A stretch of 64,000 nt of DNA. It comes from Rubrivivax sp. A210. GTDB taxonomy: Bacteria; Pseudomonadota; Gammaproteobacteria; Burkholderiales; Burkholderiaceae_C. Below, in pieces: positions 40,501 through 47,614 of the stretch. Position numbers and translations under genes: made by a program. The notes below the pieces were generated by a model that saw only the letters and a program-made list of their open reading frames with translations, was not told the origin of the DNA and ran no database searches. The first letter of the stretch is position 1. Every line of letters starts with the position of its first letter. The stretch covers positions 434,001 through 498,000 of the forward strand of contig NZ_CAJGBN010000012.1 in NCBI RefSeq assembly GCF_904426505.1, written 5' to 3'.

Positions 40501-40698
40501 CGTGGCCATCTGCGACGGCAGGTACTCCTTGATCGCGACGCGGCGGTTCAGCGCCGGGTCGGTGGCCAGGTAGACGATGCCGAAACCGCCCTCGCCCAGC
40601 ACGCCTTCGACCAGGTAGTCGCGCAGCCGCGTGCCCGGCGCCAGCGTGTGGCTGGGCGCGGCTGTGCCGCCACCCGTGGTCCCGGCGTCCACCGTCAT
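37504..40698 (-). CDS. Ser/Thr protein kinase - STAND ATPase - TPR signalling protein
   Basis: A 1064-residue cytoplasmic regulator. Residues about 25-310 form a Hanks-type kinase: glycine loop GEGGFG (35-40), lysine K57, HRD (169-171, in CFHRDIAPDN) and DFG (188-190), so it looks active. From about residue 335 a NB-ARC/AAA-like ATPase follows, with P-loop GMGGMGKTRL and Walker B LLVLDNCEH, as in AfsR- and MalT-like STAND proteins. The C-terminal 400 residues are helical TPR-like repeats. There is no DNA-binding domain at the end, unlike MalT. It probably integrates a ligand or partner signal by ATP-driven oligomerisation and phosphorylates an unknown target. It is a single gene, convergent with the PEP-CTERM-like gene. 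Confidence 0.87.
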   Translation of the reverse strand: MTVDAGTTGGGTAAPSHTLAPGTRLRDYLVEGVLGEGGFGIVYLATDPALNRRVAIKEYLPSQMATRGGDGISVVVKSGDHAATYAQGLQGFLAEARLLVRFEHPALVKVHQFWEERGTAYMVMPYHEGPTLRRVLTKLGRLPTEEELRAWLMPLLDALEVLHADNCFHRDIAPDNIVITAGGPVLLDFGAARRVIGDLTHALTAVLKPGFAPIEQYGESPDMKQGPWTDVFALSSVLYVAASGVRPTPSVERIVVDRLKPLSELAGGRLSAGFIAAVDRGLAVLPQYRPQSIAAFRAILMGDIPAQAAVPTGPRIPRPAVADIPNNLPRQRTSFVGREAELAEIQALLDASPLVTVLGMGGMGKTRLTLQAAAHLLPRYPDGAWFVDLSVVTDPSLVVGAAARALAVFDEPGRPLLDTVCAWLKSRRVLLVLDNCEHVAAAAGELVDAILDRAPLAQVLASSRELLDVPGEQAYPIRPLPLPPREAGAQTVLDSPAVRMFADRARAQQPDFALEAQETWLLFELVTRLEGIPLAIELAAARLRTMSIAEIVDGLDDRYELLAGGSRLLQRRQQTMRALVDWSYDLLDAEEQSVFVRLAVFAGGFDEDAVRAVCAEGAVPAGRIAPLMVSLVQKSLVVREGEGAARRYRLLDTLRDYAREKLVECGGVGPTAMRHCAHYFELAKAAARGMQGAEQGRWVLRLDEELENLRAAIAAALAGTADAVLAVKLAVALTSFWILRGHTGEGRELVQAALDLPAVQKSGLAKAWALYTGAALAESQGDHEAASRMLATCLALRRQQGNPVEIAATLSTLSLARLQAGDAEGASDCEAEALNLFASVDDPRGQAIGWLHLGQISAWAGESESALDHLERAMGFARDIANREVEAECELTAADIHLRQGQPERARAAAQRSLQVCKAAGDRRGEASATWRLGRVELELGRSAAARPLLQQALREFQAFDTRAQMLGCMDDLALLELAGGVATAGLSLATAADQARGRLKLRRSPWDEANWQARLQQGRARMAPADAEAAVRAGREWETEDAVNAALAEESDLPTVMAGAARR

Positions 40699-40841
40699 CG
40701 GTACTGGCCCCGCAGAGCGCCGTCGCGATGGACTGCGGCTGTCGAATTCACCCTTGCAACCTCCGGCCCGCGGCCTGCCAACCGGCCCCCAGCGGACCGA
40801 GCCGTGACTCTAGTGCAGTGCGGGGGGTGGCAACAGGGTGT

Positions 40842-41804
40842 TCACGAGGCAGGAGTTGGCGCGACGGCTGCATCCCCCACGGTCGCAGGCGCCTCTGCCG
40901 CGGCCTCGGCCTGCGCTTCGGGCTCGATCCCGCCTTCGGCCAGTGCCACATGCCCCCCGCTGAGGTGGTCGACGAACACGATCCGGTCGGGGAAGTGCTG
41001 CAGGAAGAGCTTGAAAGACGAGAAGCCGAGGGTCTGCTCGTCGAAGGCGGGGAAACGCCGCTTGATGCCCTGCTTGACCTTGCCGCAGAAGATGTAGTTG
41101 CCCTCGCGCTCGGCCAGTTGGCGCAGCACCTCCAGCACGACCGGCTCCAGTTCCGACAGCGACGGCAGCGACGAGCCCTCGCCTTCCTCGGCCGCCAGCG
41201 CCGCGACAGGGCCAGCCAGCGCCACCGCGCTGGCATCCACCGCTTCGGCCGGGAGCGCGACGGCCGCCGGCTCGGGCTTGGCGATCTGCGGCAGCAGGTT
41301 CTCGTAGAACTTGTACTCGTTGCAGGCCGAGACCAGGAAGCGGCTGCTGCGCCCGATGACGCCGACGCCCGAGACAAAGCGTCCGGCCTGCTTGACCTTC
41401 TGCACCAGCGGAATGAAGTCCGAATCGCAGGAGACGATGACGACGTGCGAGAGGTGGTCGTGCCCGTGTACGTCGCTCAGGCAGTCCACCGCGAGGCGGA
41501 TGTCGGCCGAGTTGCGCATATTGGCGCCACGCGGAAAGAGCTGGATCAGGTCGACCGCGCCTTCGTTGAGCACATGGCGGTAGTTGGCGAAGAACTGCCA
41601 GTTCGCATAGGCCTTGCAGATCACCACGTCGCCCAGCGAGGCGGCGTAGTTGAGGATGGGCACGATGTCGAAGAACATCGGCTGCACCGCCATGCGGTTG
41701 TCGCGGTAGGAGCCGTCGCCATGCAGCGCATCGGCGAAGGTCGCGTGCAGGTTCTCGAAGTCGATGTAGACCCCGACCTTGGGTGATTCGTCCCTGATCG
41801 CCAT
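40842..41804 (-). CDS. NYN-domain protein with C-terminal OST-HTH/LOTUS domain (first paralogue)
   Basis: A 320-residue protein. The N-terminal NYN (LabA/DUF88, PIN-like nuclease) domain shows VGVYIDFENLHATF (first Asp), SADIRLAVDCLSD (second Asp) and VVIVSCDSDFIPLVQKV (DSDF), the acidic cluster of this RNase fold. Residues about 225-300 look like an OST-HTH/LOTUS winged helix (LEPVVLEVLRQLAEREGNYIF, GFSSFKLFLQHFPD). Such proteins are thought to act on RNA. The start at 41804 is chosen because the domain begins there. A second NYN-OST-HTH protein lies at 52454-53413. Confidence 0.82.
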   Translation of the reverse strand: MAIRDESPKVGVYIDFENLHATFADALHGDGSYRDNRMAVQPMFFDIVPILNYAASLGDVVICKAYANWQFFANYRHVLNEGAVDLIQLFPRGANMRNSADIRLAVDCLSDVHGHDHLSHVVIVSCDSDFIPLVQKVKQAGRFVSGVGVIGRSSRFLVSACNEYKFYENLLPQIAKPEPAAVALPAEAVDASAVALAGPVAALAAEEGEGSSLPSLSELEPVVLEVLRQLAEREGNYIFCGKVKQGIKRRFPAFDEQTLGFSSFKLFLQHFPDRIVFVDHLSGGHVALAEGGIEPEAQAEAAAEAPATVGDAAVAPTPAS

Positions 41805-42072
41805 CGGCCAGCCTGTGTGAGTGAGGGCGCTGCATCTTGGCACAGGCACGGCAGGCCGCCCGCCAGCCGCCGGGCGGGGCAGGCATGGCGCATCGGCAAA
41901 GCGGACGATGCGCCGCGCCGGGCGGCCGTTGCAGCAATCTTGAGCTAGCTCATGGCAGGGGGCGAGGTGGGAGGCCTATGGTTCGCCTCGGCAGCTCGAC
42001 CGAGCTTCCACCACGCCTTCGTGGGGGCCGTGCCAAGGCCTCGCACGGGGCCGTACTGTTGCCGGAGGTGCC

Positions 42073-42624
42073 ATGTCTATCAAGCTCGATTTCTCGAAAC
42101 TCTCGCTCATGGACGCGCTCGATCTCGCCACGCTGATCGAGGTCGAGGCGTTCAAGCGCTACACGCAGTTCGCCGAAAGGCTGGGCAGCAGCGCCGCCGG
42201 CGACGCAGCCTCGGTCTTCGAGTCCATGGCCCTCAACGAGAACAAGCACGGCGAGCAGATCGCCGAGCGCCGCATCGCGCTCTTCGGCGACCAGCGCCCG
42301 CAGGTCAGGATCACCGACATCTTCGACGTCGAGGCCCCCGACTACGGCGCACCCACGCGCGGCATGTCGCCGCTCAAGGCCTACTGGGTGGCGCTGTCGG
42401 CCGAGCGCAAGGCCTACGCCTTCTATGACCAGGCCCTGCGCCATGTGAGCCAGCCCGAGATCAAGGCGCTGTTCGAGGAACTGCGCGAGGAAGAGGCAGA
42501 GCACGTACAGATGATCGAGGCCATCATCGCCAAGCTGCCGCCCGAGGCCCGCGTCGACCAGGACGACGAAGACGACTACCCGAATTCGGACGTGCGCCTG
42601 CTGGCCAAGGACAGGTTCGAGTAG
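42073..42624 (+). CDS. Ferritin-like (rubrerythrin-type) protein
   Basis: A 183-residue four-helix-bundle protein. The metal-binding pattern expected of a di-iron ferritin-like fold is visible: LIEVEAFKRYTQF and ALNENKHGEQI in the first helix pair, then ALSAERKAYAFYDQAL and EELREEEAEHVQMIEAI in the second. There is no C-terminal rubredoxin domain. It may store or oxidise iron or handle peroxide. A good ribosome binding site (GGAGGT, 42065-42070) precedes the ATG. The gene is divergent from the NYN gene and convergent with the HDOD gene; it stands alone. Confidence 0.8.
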   Translation: MSIKLDFSKLSLMDALDLATLIEVEAFKRYTQFAERLGSSAAGDAASVFESMALNENKHGEQIAERRIALFGDQRPQVRITDIFDVEAPDYGAPTRGMSPLKAYWVALSAERKAYAFYDQALRHVSQPEIKALFEELREEEAEHVQMIEAIIAKLPPEARVDQDDEDDYPNSDVRLLAKDRFE

Positions 42625-42662
42625 CTGGGGCGCGCGCCCACCTGCCCACCCAGCCGGCGGGT

Positions 42663-43487
42663 CTACGCCATGCCGTGGCGGTAGCGGGCGCGGCAGCGGC
42701 CGAAGCAGTCGAGCATCTCGGGCGCGTCCCAGCGCAAGCCCAGCAGTTCGACAGCGTCGGAATTCAGCCGCATGACGCGGTTGCGTGGCGAGGGCGGCAC
42801 GTCCAGCGCCCGGGCCAGGGTCTCGCCCAGGCAGACGGCCGCCTGCAGCCGGCTGGTGGTGCAGGCATCGTCGTGGTGCGTGCGTATTGCCGACAGCACG
42901 TCAGCGGGCAGGTTCCAGTAGGCAGCCAGTTGCTCGCCGATCTGGCAATGGTCCAGCCCGAATATCTCAGCCTCCCGCTCAAGCAGGCGCCCGTCCGCGA
43001 TGGACTTTTCGTAGGCTTCCTGGAATGCCCGCTCGTCCAGCAGGTGAAAACACAGTTGCCCGACGTCGTGCAGGATGCCGGCCACGTAGGCTTCGTCGGG
43101 CGAGACGTCGGAGAGCAGCGCCAGTTCCTGGGAAGTGACAGCCACCGCGAACGAGTGGTGGTAGAAGAACTCGCTGCCCTTGCCGCCGCCAATGAAGCGG
43201 TTCATGCCGACGCTGACGATGATGCGCCGCATATGGTTGATGCCGATCAGCGAGGCCGCATGAAAGGGGTCGGTGAGGTCTTCCTGGGCGTGCAGGCGGC
43301 GGATGTGGTTGGCCAGCCCGAGGATGTTGCCCGACAGCACCGGGTCGTTGCGGATCAGCCGCGCCATGACCTCGAACGAAGCCTGCTCGTCACGCACAAG
43401 GTCCAGCAGGCGCAGGACGACCCTGGGAAACGCCGGCAGCCGTGCGGCAAGAGCCTCGATGTCGTGCGCCGAGCCAGGCGCATTCAT
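42663..43487 (-). CDS. HDOD-domain signalling protein
   Basis: A 274-residue protein of the HDOD family, a catalytically variable relative of HD-GYP domains used in bacterial signal output. The hallmark stretch FPRVVLRLLDLVRDEQASFE, LIRNDPVLSGNILGLAN and GINHMRRIIVSVGMN is followed by AYVAGILHDVGQLCFHLL, an intact HD pair. The start at 43487 overlaps the upstream stop (ATGA). The upstream gene encodes a small DUF3391-like domain, which in other bacteria is fused to HD-GYP proteins, so the two proteins probably work together. Confidence 0.85.
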   Translation of the reverse strand: MNAPGSAHDIEALAARLPAFPRVVLRLLDLVRDEQASFEVMARLIRNDPVLSGNILGLANHIRRLHAQEDLTDPFHAASLIGINHMRRIIVSVGMNRFIGGGKGSEFFYHHSFAVAVTSQELALLSDVSPDEAYVAGILHDVGQLCFHLLDERAFQEAYEKSIADGRLLEREAEIFGLDHCQIGEQLAAYWNLPADVLSAIRTHHDDACTTSRLQAAVCLGETLARALDVPPSPRNRVMRLNSDAVELLGLRWDAPEMLDCFGRCRARYRHGMA

Positions 43488-43855
43488 AGGACGCGACGCG
43501 CCAGGATCAGGGCGTCCCGCAGGGCCAGGCATGAACCGCTGGGCGACGGGCCGAAGATCTGGTCGAGCCGACGGCCGAAACGGGTGGCTGCCAGGTCGTC
43601 TTCAGGCTCATCACAGTCCGGCGGGCCGCCCACAGCCACGCACTCCACGCCCTTGACGACCATCTGCTCGATCGTGGCCTCGGTGATGGCGGCCCCGGTG
43701 GCCAGGTACATGGTCTGCAGCACGCCCGATTGCCCCACCACCGGGCGGGCGATCACCATGCCGGGGTGTACATCCACCATCGGCAGCCAGCGGTAGCCCG
43801 CGGGCACCATCGGTGCAGCGGATGCCTGGTTATCGTCGACGGGCTGGCTCGGCAT
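43484..43855 (-). CDS. DUF3391-like small protein, partner of the HDOD protein
   Basis: A 123-residue protein from the ATG at 43855; in-frame starts at 43909 and 44011 exist, but the added sequence has no protein-like domain. The core (YRWLPMVDVHPGMVIARPVVG, then AAITEATIEQMVVKGVECVAV) resembles the small N-terminal DUF3391-type domain found before HD-GYP modules. The last residues overlap the HDOD gene by 4 bases, so the two are translationally coupled. It is likely an accessory or sensory half of a split HD-type signalling protein; the family match is by eye. Confidence 0.6.
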   Translation of the reverse strand: MPSQPVDDNQASAAPMVPAGYRWLPMVDVHPGMVIARPVVGQSGVLQTMYLATGAAITEATIEQMVVKGVECVAVGGPPDCDEPEDDLAATRFGRRLDQIFGPSPSGSCLALRDALILARRVL

Positions 43856-44020
43856 GCGGGTCTGCTCCAGGCCGGGAAGGGCCAAAAAAACGCTTGTCCG
43901 GATCAGCATAGCCTGCGGCAGACCGGCTGAGAATGCGGCAAGCCCGATGTGCGACCGATCCGGCAAGGAAGAGGTCGCGGCGGCGGCGCGACCCGCGGCC
44001 GCAATGCCCATCAGAAGGAC

Positions 44021-44052
44021 AAAAGGGACCTGACATCACTGTCAGATCCCTT
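44021..44052 (-). terminator. Rho-independent terminator after the tRNA-Lys pair
   Basis: On the minus strand a 13-bp stem with one mismatch, AAGGGATCTGACA and TGTCAGGTCCCTT, with a 4-base loop, is followed by TT (44021-44024 read on the opposite strand as AAAA). It starts 11 bases beyond the 3' end of the first tRNA gene and should end the tRNA transcript. Confidence 0.75.
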
Positions 44053-44063
44053 CGTCGTCTACC

Positions 44064-44139
44064 TGGTAGGCCCTGGCAGGCTCGAACTGCCGACCAACGG
44101 ATTAAGAGTCCGCTGCTCTACCAACTGAGCTAAGAGCCC
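44064..44139 (-). tRNA. tRNA-Lys (CTT)
   Basis: A 76-base tRNA gene on the minus strand, from GGGCTCTTAGCTCAG to an encoded 3' CCA. The anticodon loop is CTCTTAA, giving anticodon CTT for lysine codon AAG. The T-arm (GTTCGAG) is intact. It is 21 bases from the second tRNA-Lys gene and followed by the hairpin terminator. Confidence 0.95.
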
Positions 44140-44160
44140 GAAAACTTTGCAAACGTCGCG

Positions 44161-44236
44161 TGGTGGGTCGTGCGTGACTCGAACACGCGACCAACGGATT
44201 AAAAGTCCGCTGCTCTACCGACTGAGCTAACGACCC
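44161..44236 (-). tRNA. tRNA-Lys (TTT)
   Basis: A 76-base tRNA gene on the minus strand, beginning GGGTCGTTAGCTCAG and ending with an encoded CCA. The anticodon loop is CTTTTAA, anticodon TTT for lysine AAA/AAG. It differs from the neighbouring tRNA-Lys mainly in the acceptor and T arms and lies upstream of it, so the two are probably cut from one precursor. Confidence 0.95.
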
Positions 44237-44248
44237 ATCCGTAGAGCC

Positions 44249-45049
44249 TCACATTATATGCTGCAAATTCGCCTCTGTGTCACAGGCCAGCAAAAGTGTG
44301 ATCGCTTCGCCGGCGGCAACCATGCCGAAGGTGGCGGTGACGGCCACGCTGGAGCCGTAACCGTGGCAGTTGAGCGAGCCGTCGCCCATGACGCAGCCAT
44401 CGGCCGGCGCAGCCACGGCTTCGCGCGAGAAGACGCAGCGCACGCCGATGCGGCCCTGGCGCGGCGCGCCGTGGTCGCGGCGCAGACGCTGGCGCAGGCC
44501 GGCCAGCAGCGGATCGTGCGTGACCCCGGCCAGATCCTCGACCTCCACGCGCTGGGCCATGCGCTTGCCGCCGGCAGCGCCCACGCACACCAGGGGAACG
44601 CGGCCGTGCAGGCTCCAGGCCGCCAGCGCCAGCTTGGCGCGCGTGGCGTCGCAGGCGTCGATGAGCACGTCCACCGGCTGACGCAGCAGGGCCGGCCAGT
44701 TGGAGGGTTCGACGAAGTCTTCTACCGCCGACACCTGGCACCCGGGGTGGATGTCGGCGATGCGTTCGGCCAGCGCAATCGCCTTGGCCTGGCCGAGCGT
44801 GCGGCCCAGGGCCTGGACCTGGCGGTTGATATTGGATTCGGCCACATGATCGAGGTCGATCAGCACCAGGGCGGCGACGCCGCTGCGCGCCAGCGCCTCC
44901 GCGGCCCAGGAGCCGACGCCACCCAGCCCCACCACCGCCACGCGCGCACCGCGCAGCCGCGCATAGCCAGCATCGCCATAGAGGCGGCGCAGGCCGCCGA
45001 ACCGGCGCTCTGCGTCGACCTCCAGGTCTGGCGGTGCGGCGGCCGTCAT
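44249..45049 (-). CDS. tcdA: tRNA threonylcarbamoyladenosine dehydratase (TcdA/CsdL, ThiF family)
   Basis: A 266-residue E1-like enzyme that, in characterised members, activates the carboxyl of t6A in tRNA to make cyclic t6A. Visible features: adenylate-binding GLGGVGSWAAEAL (residues 41-53), DLDHVAESNINRQ, and LIDACDATRAKLAL. The conserved ThiF-type tail FGMVAAGEAI is present. Its start overlaps the sulfur-transporter stop (ATGA, 45046-45049), so the two are translationally coupled. Just downstream lie two tRNA-Lys genes; anticodon NNN recognition of ANN codons, such as tRNA-Lys, is the known site of t6A, but the gene adjacency may be chance. Confidence 0.87.
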   Translation of the reverse strand: MTAAAPPDLEVDAERRFGGLRRLYGDAGYARLRGARVAVVGLGGVGSWAAEALARSGVAALVLIDLDHVAESNINRQVQALGRTLGQAKAIALAERIADIHPGCQVSAVEDFVEPSNWPALLRQPVDVLIDACDATRAKLALAAWSLHGRVPLVCVGAAGGKRMAQRVEVEDLAGVTHDPLLAGLRQRLRRDHGAPRQGRIGVRCVFSREAVAAPADGCVMGDGSLNCHGYGSSVAVTATFGMVAAGEAITLLLACDTEANLQHIM

Positions 45050-46161
45050 GCCTGGCGCTCCAGGCGCCAGGCCAGGTAGCGCAGCCCCAGCACACCACCG
45101 GCCAGGATGGCAGCCAAGGCGATGAAACTGCCCAGCGCCAGCGTCGAGACACCGCTGATGCCCTGGCCTACGGTGCAGCCCATCGCGGTGACGCCGCCCA
45201 CGCCCATCAGCACTGCACCGGCCAGGTGATTGGCCGAGTCCTCGGTGCCGGCAAAGCCCTCCCAGCGGAAGCGCCCGGTGGCGAGCGCCACGGCGGCGGA
45301 GCCGAGCACCACGCCCAGCGTGGTGACGATGGCGAGGTTGAGCACGCGGCTCTTGTCGCTGAACATCGTCAGCCACTCCAGCGTGTAGGCGGTGGGCGCG
45401 ACGAAGCTGAAGGACTCCATGCGGCCGGAGACGCTGGCCAGAAAGGCCGGCTCCAGCGTCAGCGGGTGCTCGTCCAGATGGCCCAGGCGGCCCGACACCC
45501 ACCAGAGCCCCAACACCAGCGCACCCACGCCCAGGCCGCCGAGCAGCACTTCGGGCCGCCGGCCTTCGGGACGCGCCATCACCCAGGTCATGAGGCCAAG
45601 GCCGAGGCCGCCACCCAGCGCCAGGGCCAGTGATCTGGATGACATACCCAAGGCCGGGGCGAGCAGGCTGGGCAGATCCTGGCCCGTGGCCAGTGTCAGC
45701 GCCACCGTGTCGACGCTGGCGACGCGCGCCACTGCGGTGATGCCGCGCAGCGTTGCCGCCGTCGCCGTGGCGAGCACGAGGAAGACGACCAGCGCCTTCA
45801 GGCTGCCGCCGCCCATTCGCACCAGCGTCTTGCTGCCGCAACCCGACGCCAGCACCATGCCGAAGCCGAACAGCAGCCCGCCCAGGGCATGGGACAGCCA
45901 CAGCAGGCGTGGCCCGGCATAGACGGTATCGGCGGCGCGCACCCAGCCGGCAGCCACCATGGCATTGAAGCCCAGCATGGCCACGGCCACGGCCAGCAGC
46001 CACATGCGCATGCGCGCCCAGTCGCCGGTGTAAACCACATCGGCCAGCGCGCCCATGGTGCAGAAATGGGTGCGCTGGGCCAGCGCACCGAAGGCCACGC
46101 CAAGCGCGAACCCCGCACCCAGAACCTGGGCCACGAGCCCGGGGAGATCGGCCTCCTGCAT
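45046..46161 (-). CDS. YeeE/YedE-family thiosulfate/sulfur-compound transporter
   Basis: A 371-residue membrane protein of the sulfur-transport (YeeE/YedE, TsuA-like) family, with about nine to ten hydrophobic segments. The conserved cysteine motifs are visible: RTHFCTMG (residue about 34), LASGCGSK (about 106) and MGCTVGQGISGVS near the C-terminus; in the characterised protein these cysteines pass thiosulfate across the inner membrane. Full-length, so both internal repeats are present. It ends in an ATGA overlap with tcdA, a tRNA-modification gene whose relatives belong to sulfur-relay clusters (CsdA/CsdE). Upstream 13 bases away is the stop of cpoB on the same strand. Confidence 0.85.
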   Translation of the reverse strand: MQEADLPGLVAQVLGAGFALGVAFGALAQRTHFCTMGALADVVYTGDWARMRMWLLAVAVAMLGFNAMVAAGWVRAADTVYAGPRLLWLSHALGGLLFGFGMVLASGCGSKTLVRMGGGSLKALVVFLVLATATAATLRGITAVARVASVDTVALTLATGQDLPSLLAPALGMSSRSLALALGGGLGLGLMTWVMARPEGRRPEVLLGGLGVGALVLGLWWVSGRLGHLDEHPLTLEPAFLASVSGRMESFSFVAPTAYTLEWLTMFSDKSRVLNLAIVTTLGVVLGSAAVALATGRFRWEGFAGTEDSANHLAGAVLMGVGGVTAMGCTVGQGISGVSTLALGSFIALAAILAGGVLGLRYLAWRLERQA

Positions 46162-46174
46162 GCGCCCCAGCGGC

Positions 46175-46981
46175 CTACTTGATCGAGGCCAGCCGTTCCT
46201 TGCCGGCCTGCGCCGCCTCGGACGCCGGATAGGCCTTCATCAGTTCCTCGATGGTCTTGCGCGCGGCCTTGGGGTCTTTCATCTCGGCCTGGCTGTTGGC
46301 CAGCGCCAGCAGGGCCTCGGCCGCACGCGGATGCTCGGGCGCGGCGGTGACGAAGTTGCGGAAGGCGTTGATCGCCTCCTTGTAGTCGCGCTTGCCGTAG
46401 AGCGCATTGCCATACCAGAAGCGCGCCGAATCGCTGTAGGGGCCGGCCGGGTAGCGCCGCTGAAAGGTGCCGAGCAGGTTGACCGACTTGTCGAAATCGC
46501 CGGTGCGGATGGCGGCAATGGCGTCGTCGTAGGCCTTCTTCTCGTTCTGGTCAACCATCACCTCGGTGCCGTCGATGGCCACCTTGATGGGCTCGAGCTT
46601 GCGCATGCGCTCGTCGAAGGCCTGCGCGATGTCTTTCTGGCGCCGCTGGGCCTCGGCGATGTCGCGCGCCAGTTGCTCATCATTGCCGCGCAGCCTGGCC
46701 AGTTCGCCGCGCATGGCCTCAAGCTGATTGTTGAGGTCGAGCAAGCCGCGCCGCAGGCCCGCCAGTTGCTCGGTGAGCTGGGTATTGAGCGCCGCCAGTT
46801 CGCTGGCGCTGGTGGTGGCGTGAAGCTTGGCCTGGTCGTCCAGCGCGGCTACGCGGGCACGGAGTTCGACGATGGCCTTGCGCGCCTCCTCGTCGTCGAA
46901 CAGGCCGGCACGGGCCGCGCCCGGGGCCAGCCCCAGGGCCGCGGCGAGGGCCAGCGCCGCGCCCCCGATGGCCAGCCGCAT
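46175..46981 (-). CDS. cpoB: Tol-Pal coordinator CpoB (YbgF)
   Basis: A 268-residue periplasmic protein that couples outer-membrane constriction by Tol-Pal to peptidoglycan synthesis during division. It has a signal peptide (ending APGAARA), a coiled coil at residues about 30-110 (heptads around LRARVAALDDQ, QLAGLRRGLLDLNNQLEAM) that mediates trimerisation, and TPR repeats in the C-terminal half (YDDAIAAIRTGDFDKSVNL, YGNALYGKRDYKEAINAF). It follows pal by one base, the usual tolB-pal-cpoB order. Confidence 0.9.
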   Translation of the reverse strand: MRLAIGGAALALAAALGLAPGAARAGLFDDEEARKAIVELRARVAALDDQAKLHATTSASELAALNTQLTEQLAGLRRGLLDLNNQLEAMRGELARLRGNDEQLARDIAEAQRRQKDIAQAFDERMRKLEPIKVAIDGTEVMVDQNEKKAYDDAIAAIRTGDFDKSVNLLGTFQRRYPAGPYSDSARFWYGNALYGKRDYKEAINAFRNFVTAAPEHPRAAEALLALANSQAEMKDPKAARKTIEELMKAYPASEAAQAGKERLASIK

Positions 46982-46982
46982 C

Positions 46983-47561
46983 TCAGCGGTCCTTCAGCTC
47001 AGCGCGGCGGTTGCGCGACCAGGCGTTCTCGTCGTGGCCTTGCTCGAGCGGACGCTCTTCGCCGAAGCTCACGGCCTCGAGTTGCGGGCCGGTGGCGCCC
47101 AGCAGCTCGAGCGACTTCACCACCGCGACGGCCCGCTTCTGGCCCAGGGCCAGGTTGTATTCGCGGCCACCACGCTCGTCGGCATGGCCCTCGATCACCA
47201 TGCGCTTGGCACGGCTGGCCGCCAGCACCTTGGCGTGGCCTTCGATCATGTTCTTGTAGCTGTCCTTGATGGCATAGCTGTCGAAATCGAAGAAGACCAC
47301 GCGCTCGCTCGGCGCGGCGCCGACGGCAGGCGGCTTCTGCGCCGCGGTGGAGTTCTTGGTGAGATCGACCGAGGAGACCTGCGACTGGCCGACACCGCCC
47401 GCATTGGCCGACGGAGTCACGGGCTTCGGCGCATCAGCGACGCTGCGTGACTCGACCGGCGCCGCGGCGGCGGGCGCCTTGGCCACCGGAGTGCTTTCAC
47501 AACCGGCCAGCAGGGCCAGCGCAGCGGCGGCGACGACGGAAGCTCGGATCTGCAAACTCAT
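46983..47561 (-). CDS. pal: Peptidoglycan-associated lipoprotein Pal
   Basis: A 192-residue outer-membrane lipoprotein that anchors the outer membrane to peptidoglycan and is part of Tol-Pal. Lipobox LLAGC ends with Cys at about residue 21. A flexible Ala/Pro linker precedes the OmpA-like domain, with RVVFFDFDSYAI and the peptidoglycan-binding helix region IEGHADERGGREYNLALGQKRA. The start at 47561 follows a strong ribosome binding site (GAAGGAGAT). It lies between tolB and cpoB in one transcription unit. Confidence 0.93.
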   Translation of the reverse strand: MSLQIRASVVAAAALALLAGCESTPVAKAPAAAAPVESRSVADAPKPVTPSANAGGVGQSQVSSVDLTKNSTAAQKPPAVGAAPSERVVFFDFDSYAIKDSYKNMIEGHAKVLAASRAKRMVIEGHADERGGREYNLALGQKRAVAVVKSLELLGATGPQLEAVSFGEERPLEQGHDENAWSRNRRAELKDR

Positions 47562-47614
47562 GCTATCTCCTTCTAGGTATGGCGACGGCAGGGCCATCGT
47601 CGGGAATGGCCGCT

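Noticed and set aside
37648-41097. Long plus-strand open frame over the kinase gene
   Set aside because: Shadow frame of the minus-strand kinase-ATPase gene; no recognisable domain.
42628-42639. Palindrome GGGCGCGCGCCC between the ferritin-like and HDOD genes as a terminator
   Set aside because: Self-complementary but without a workable loop or T run; likely a by-product of high GC content.
44064-44236. tRNA-associated integration site of a mobile element
   Set aside because: Flanking genes are ordinary chromosomal genes, and no integrase or duplicated tRNA 3' end was seen.
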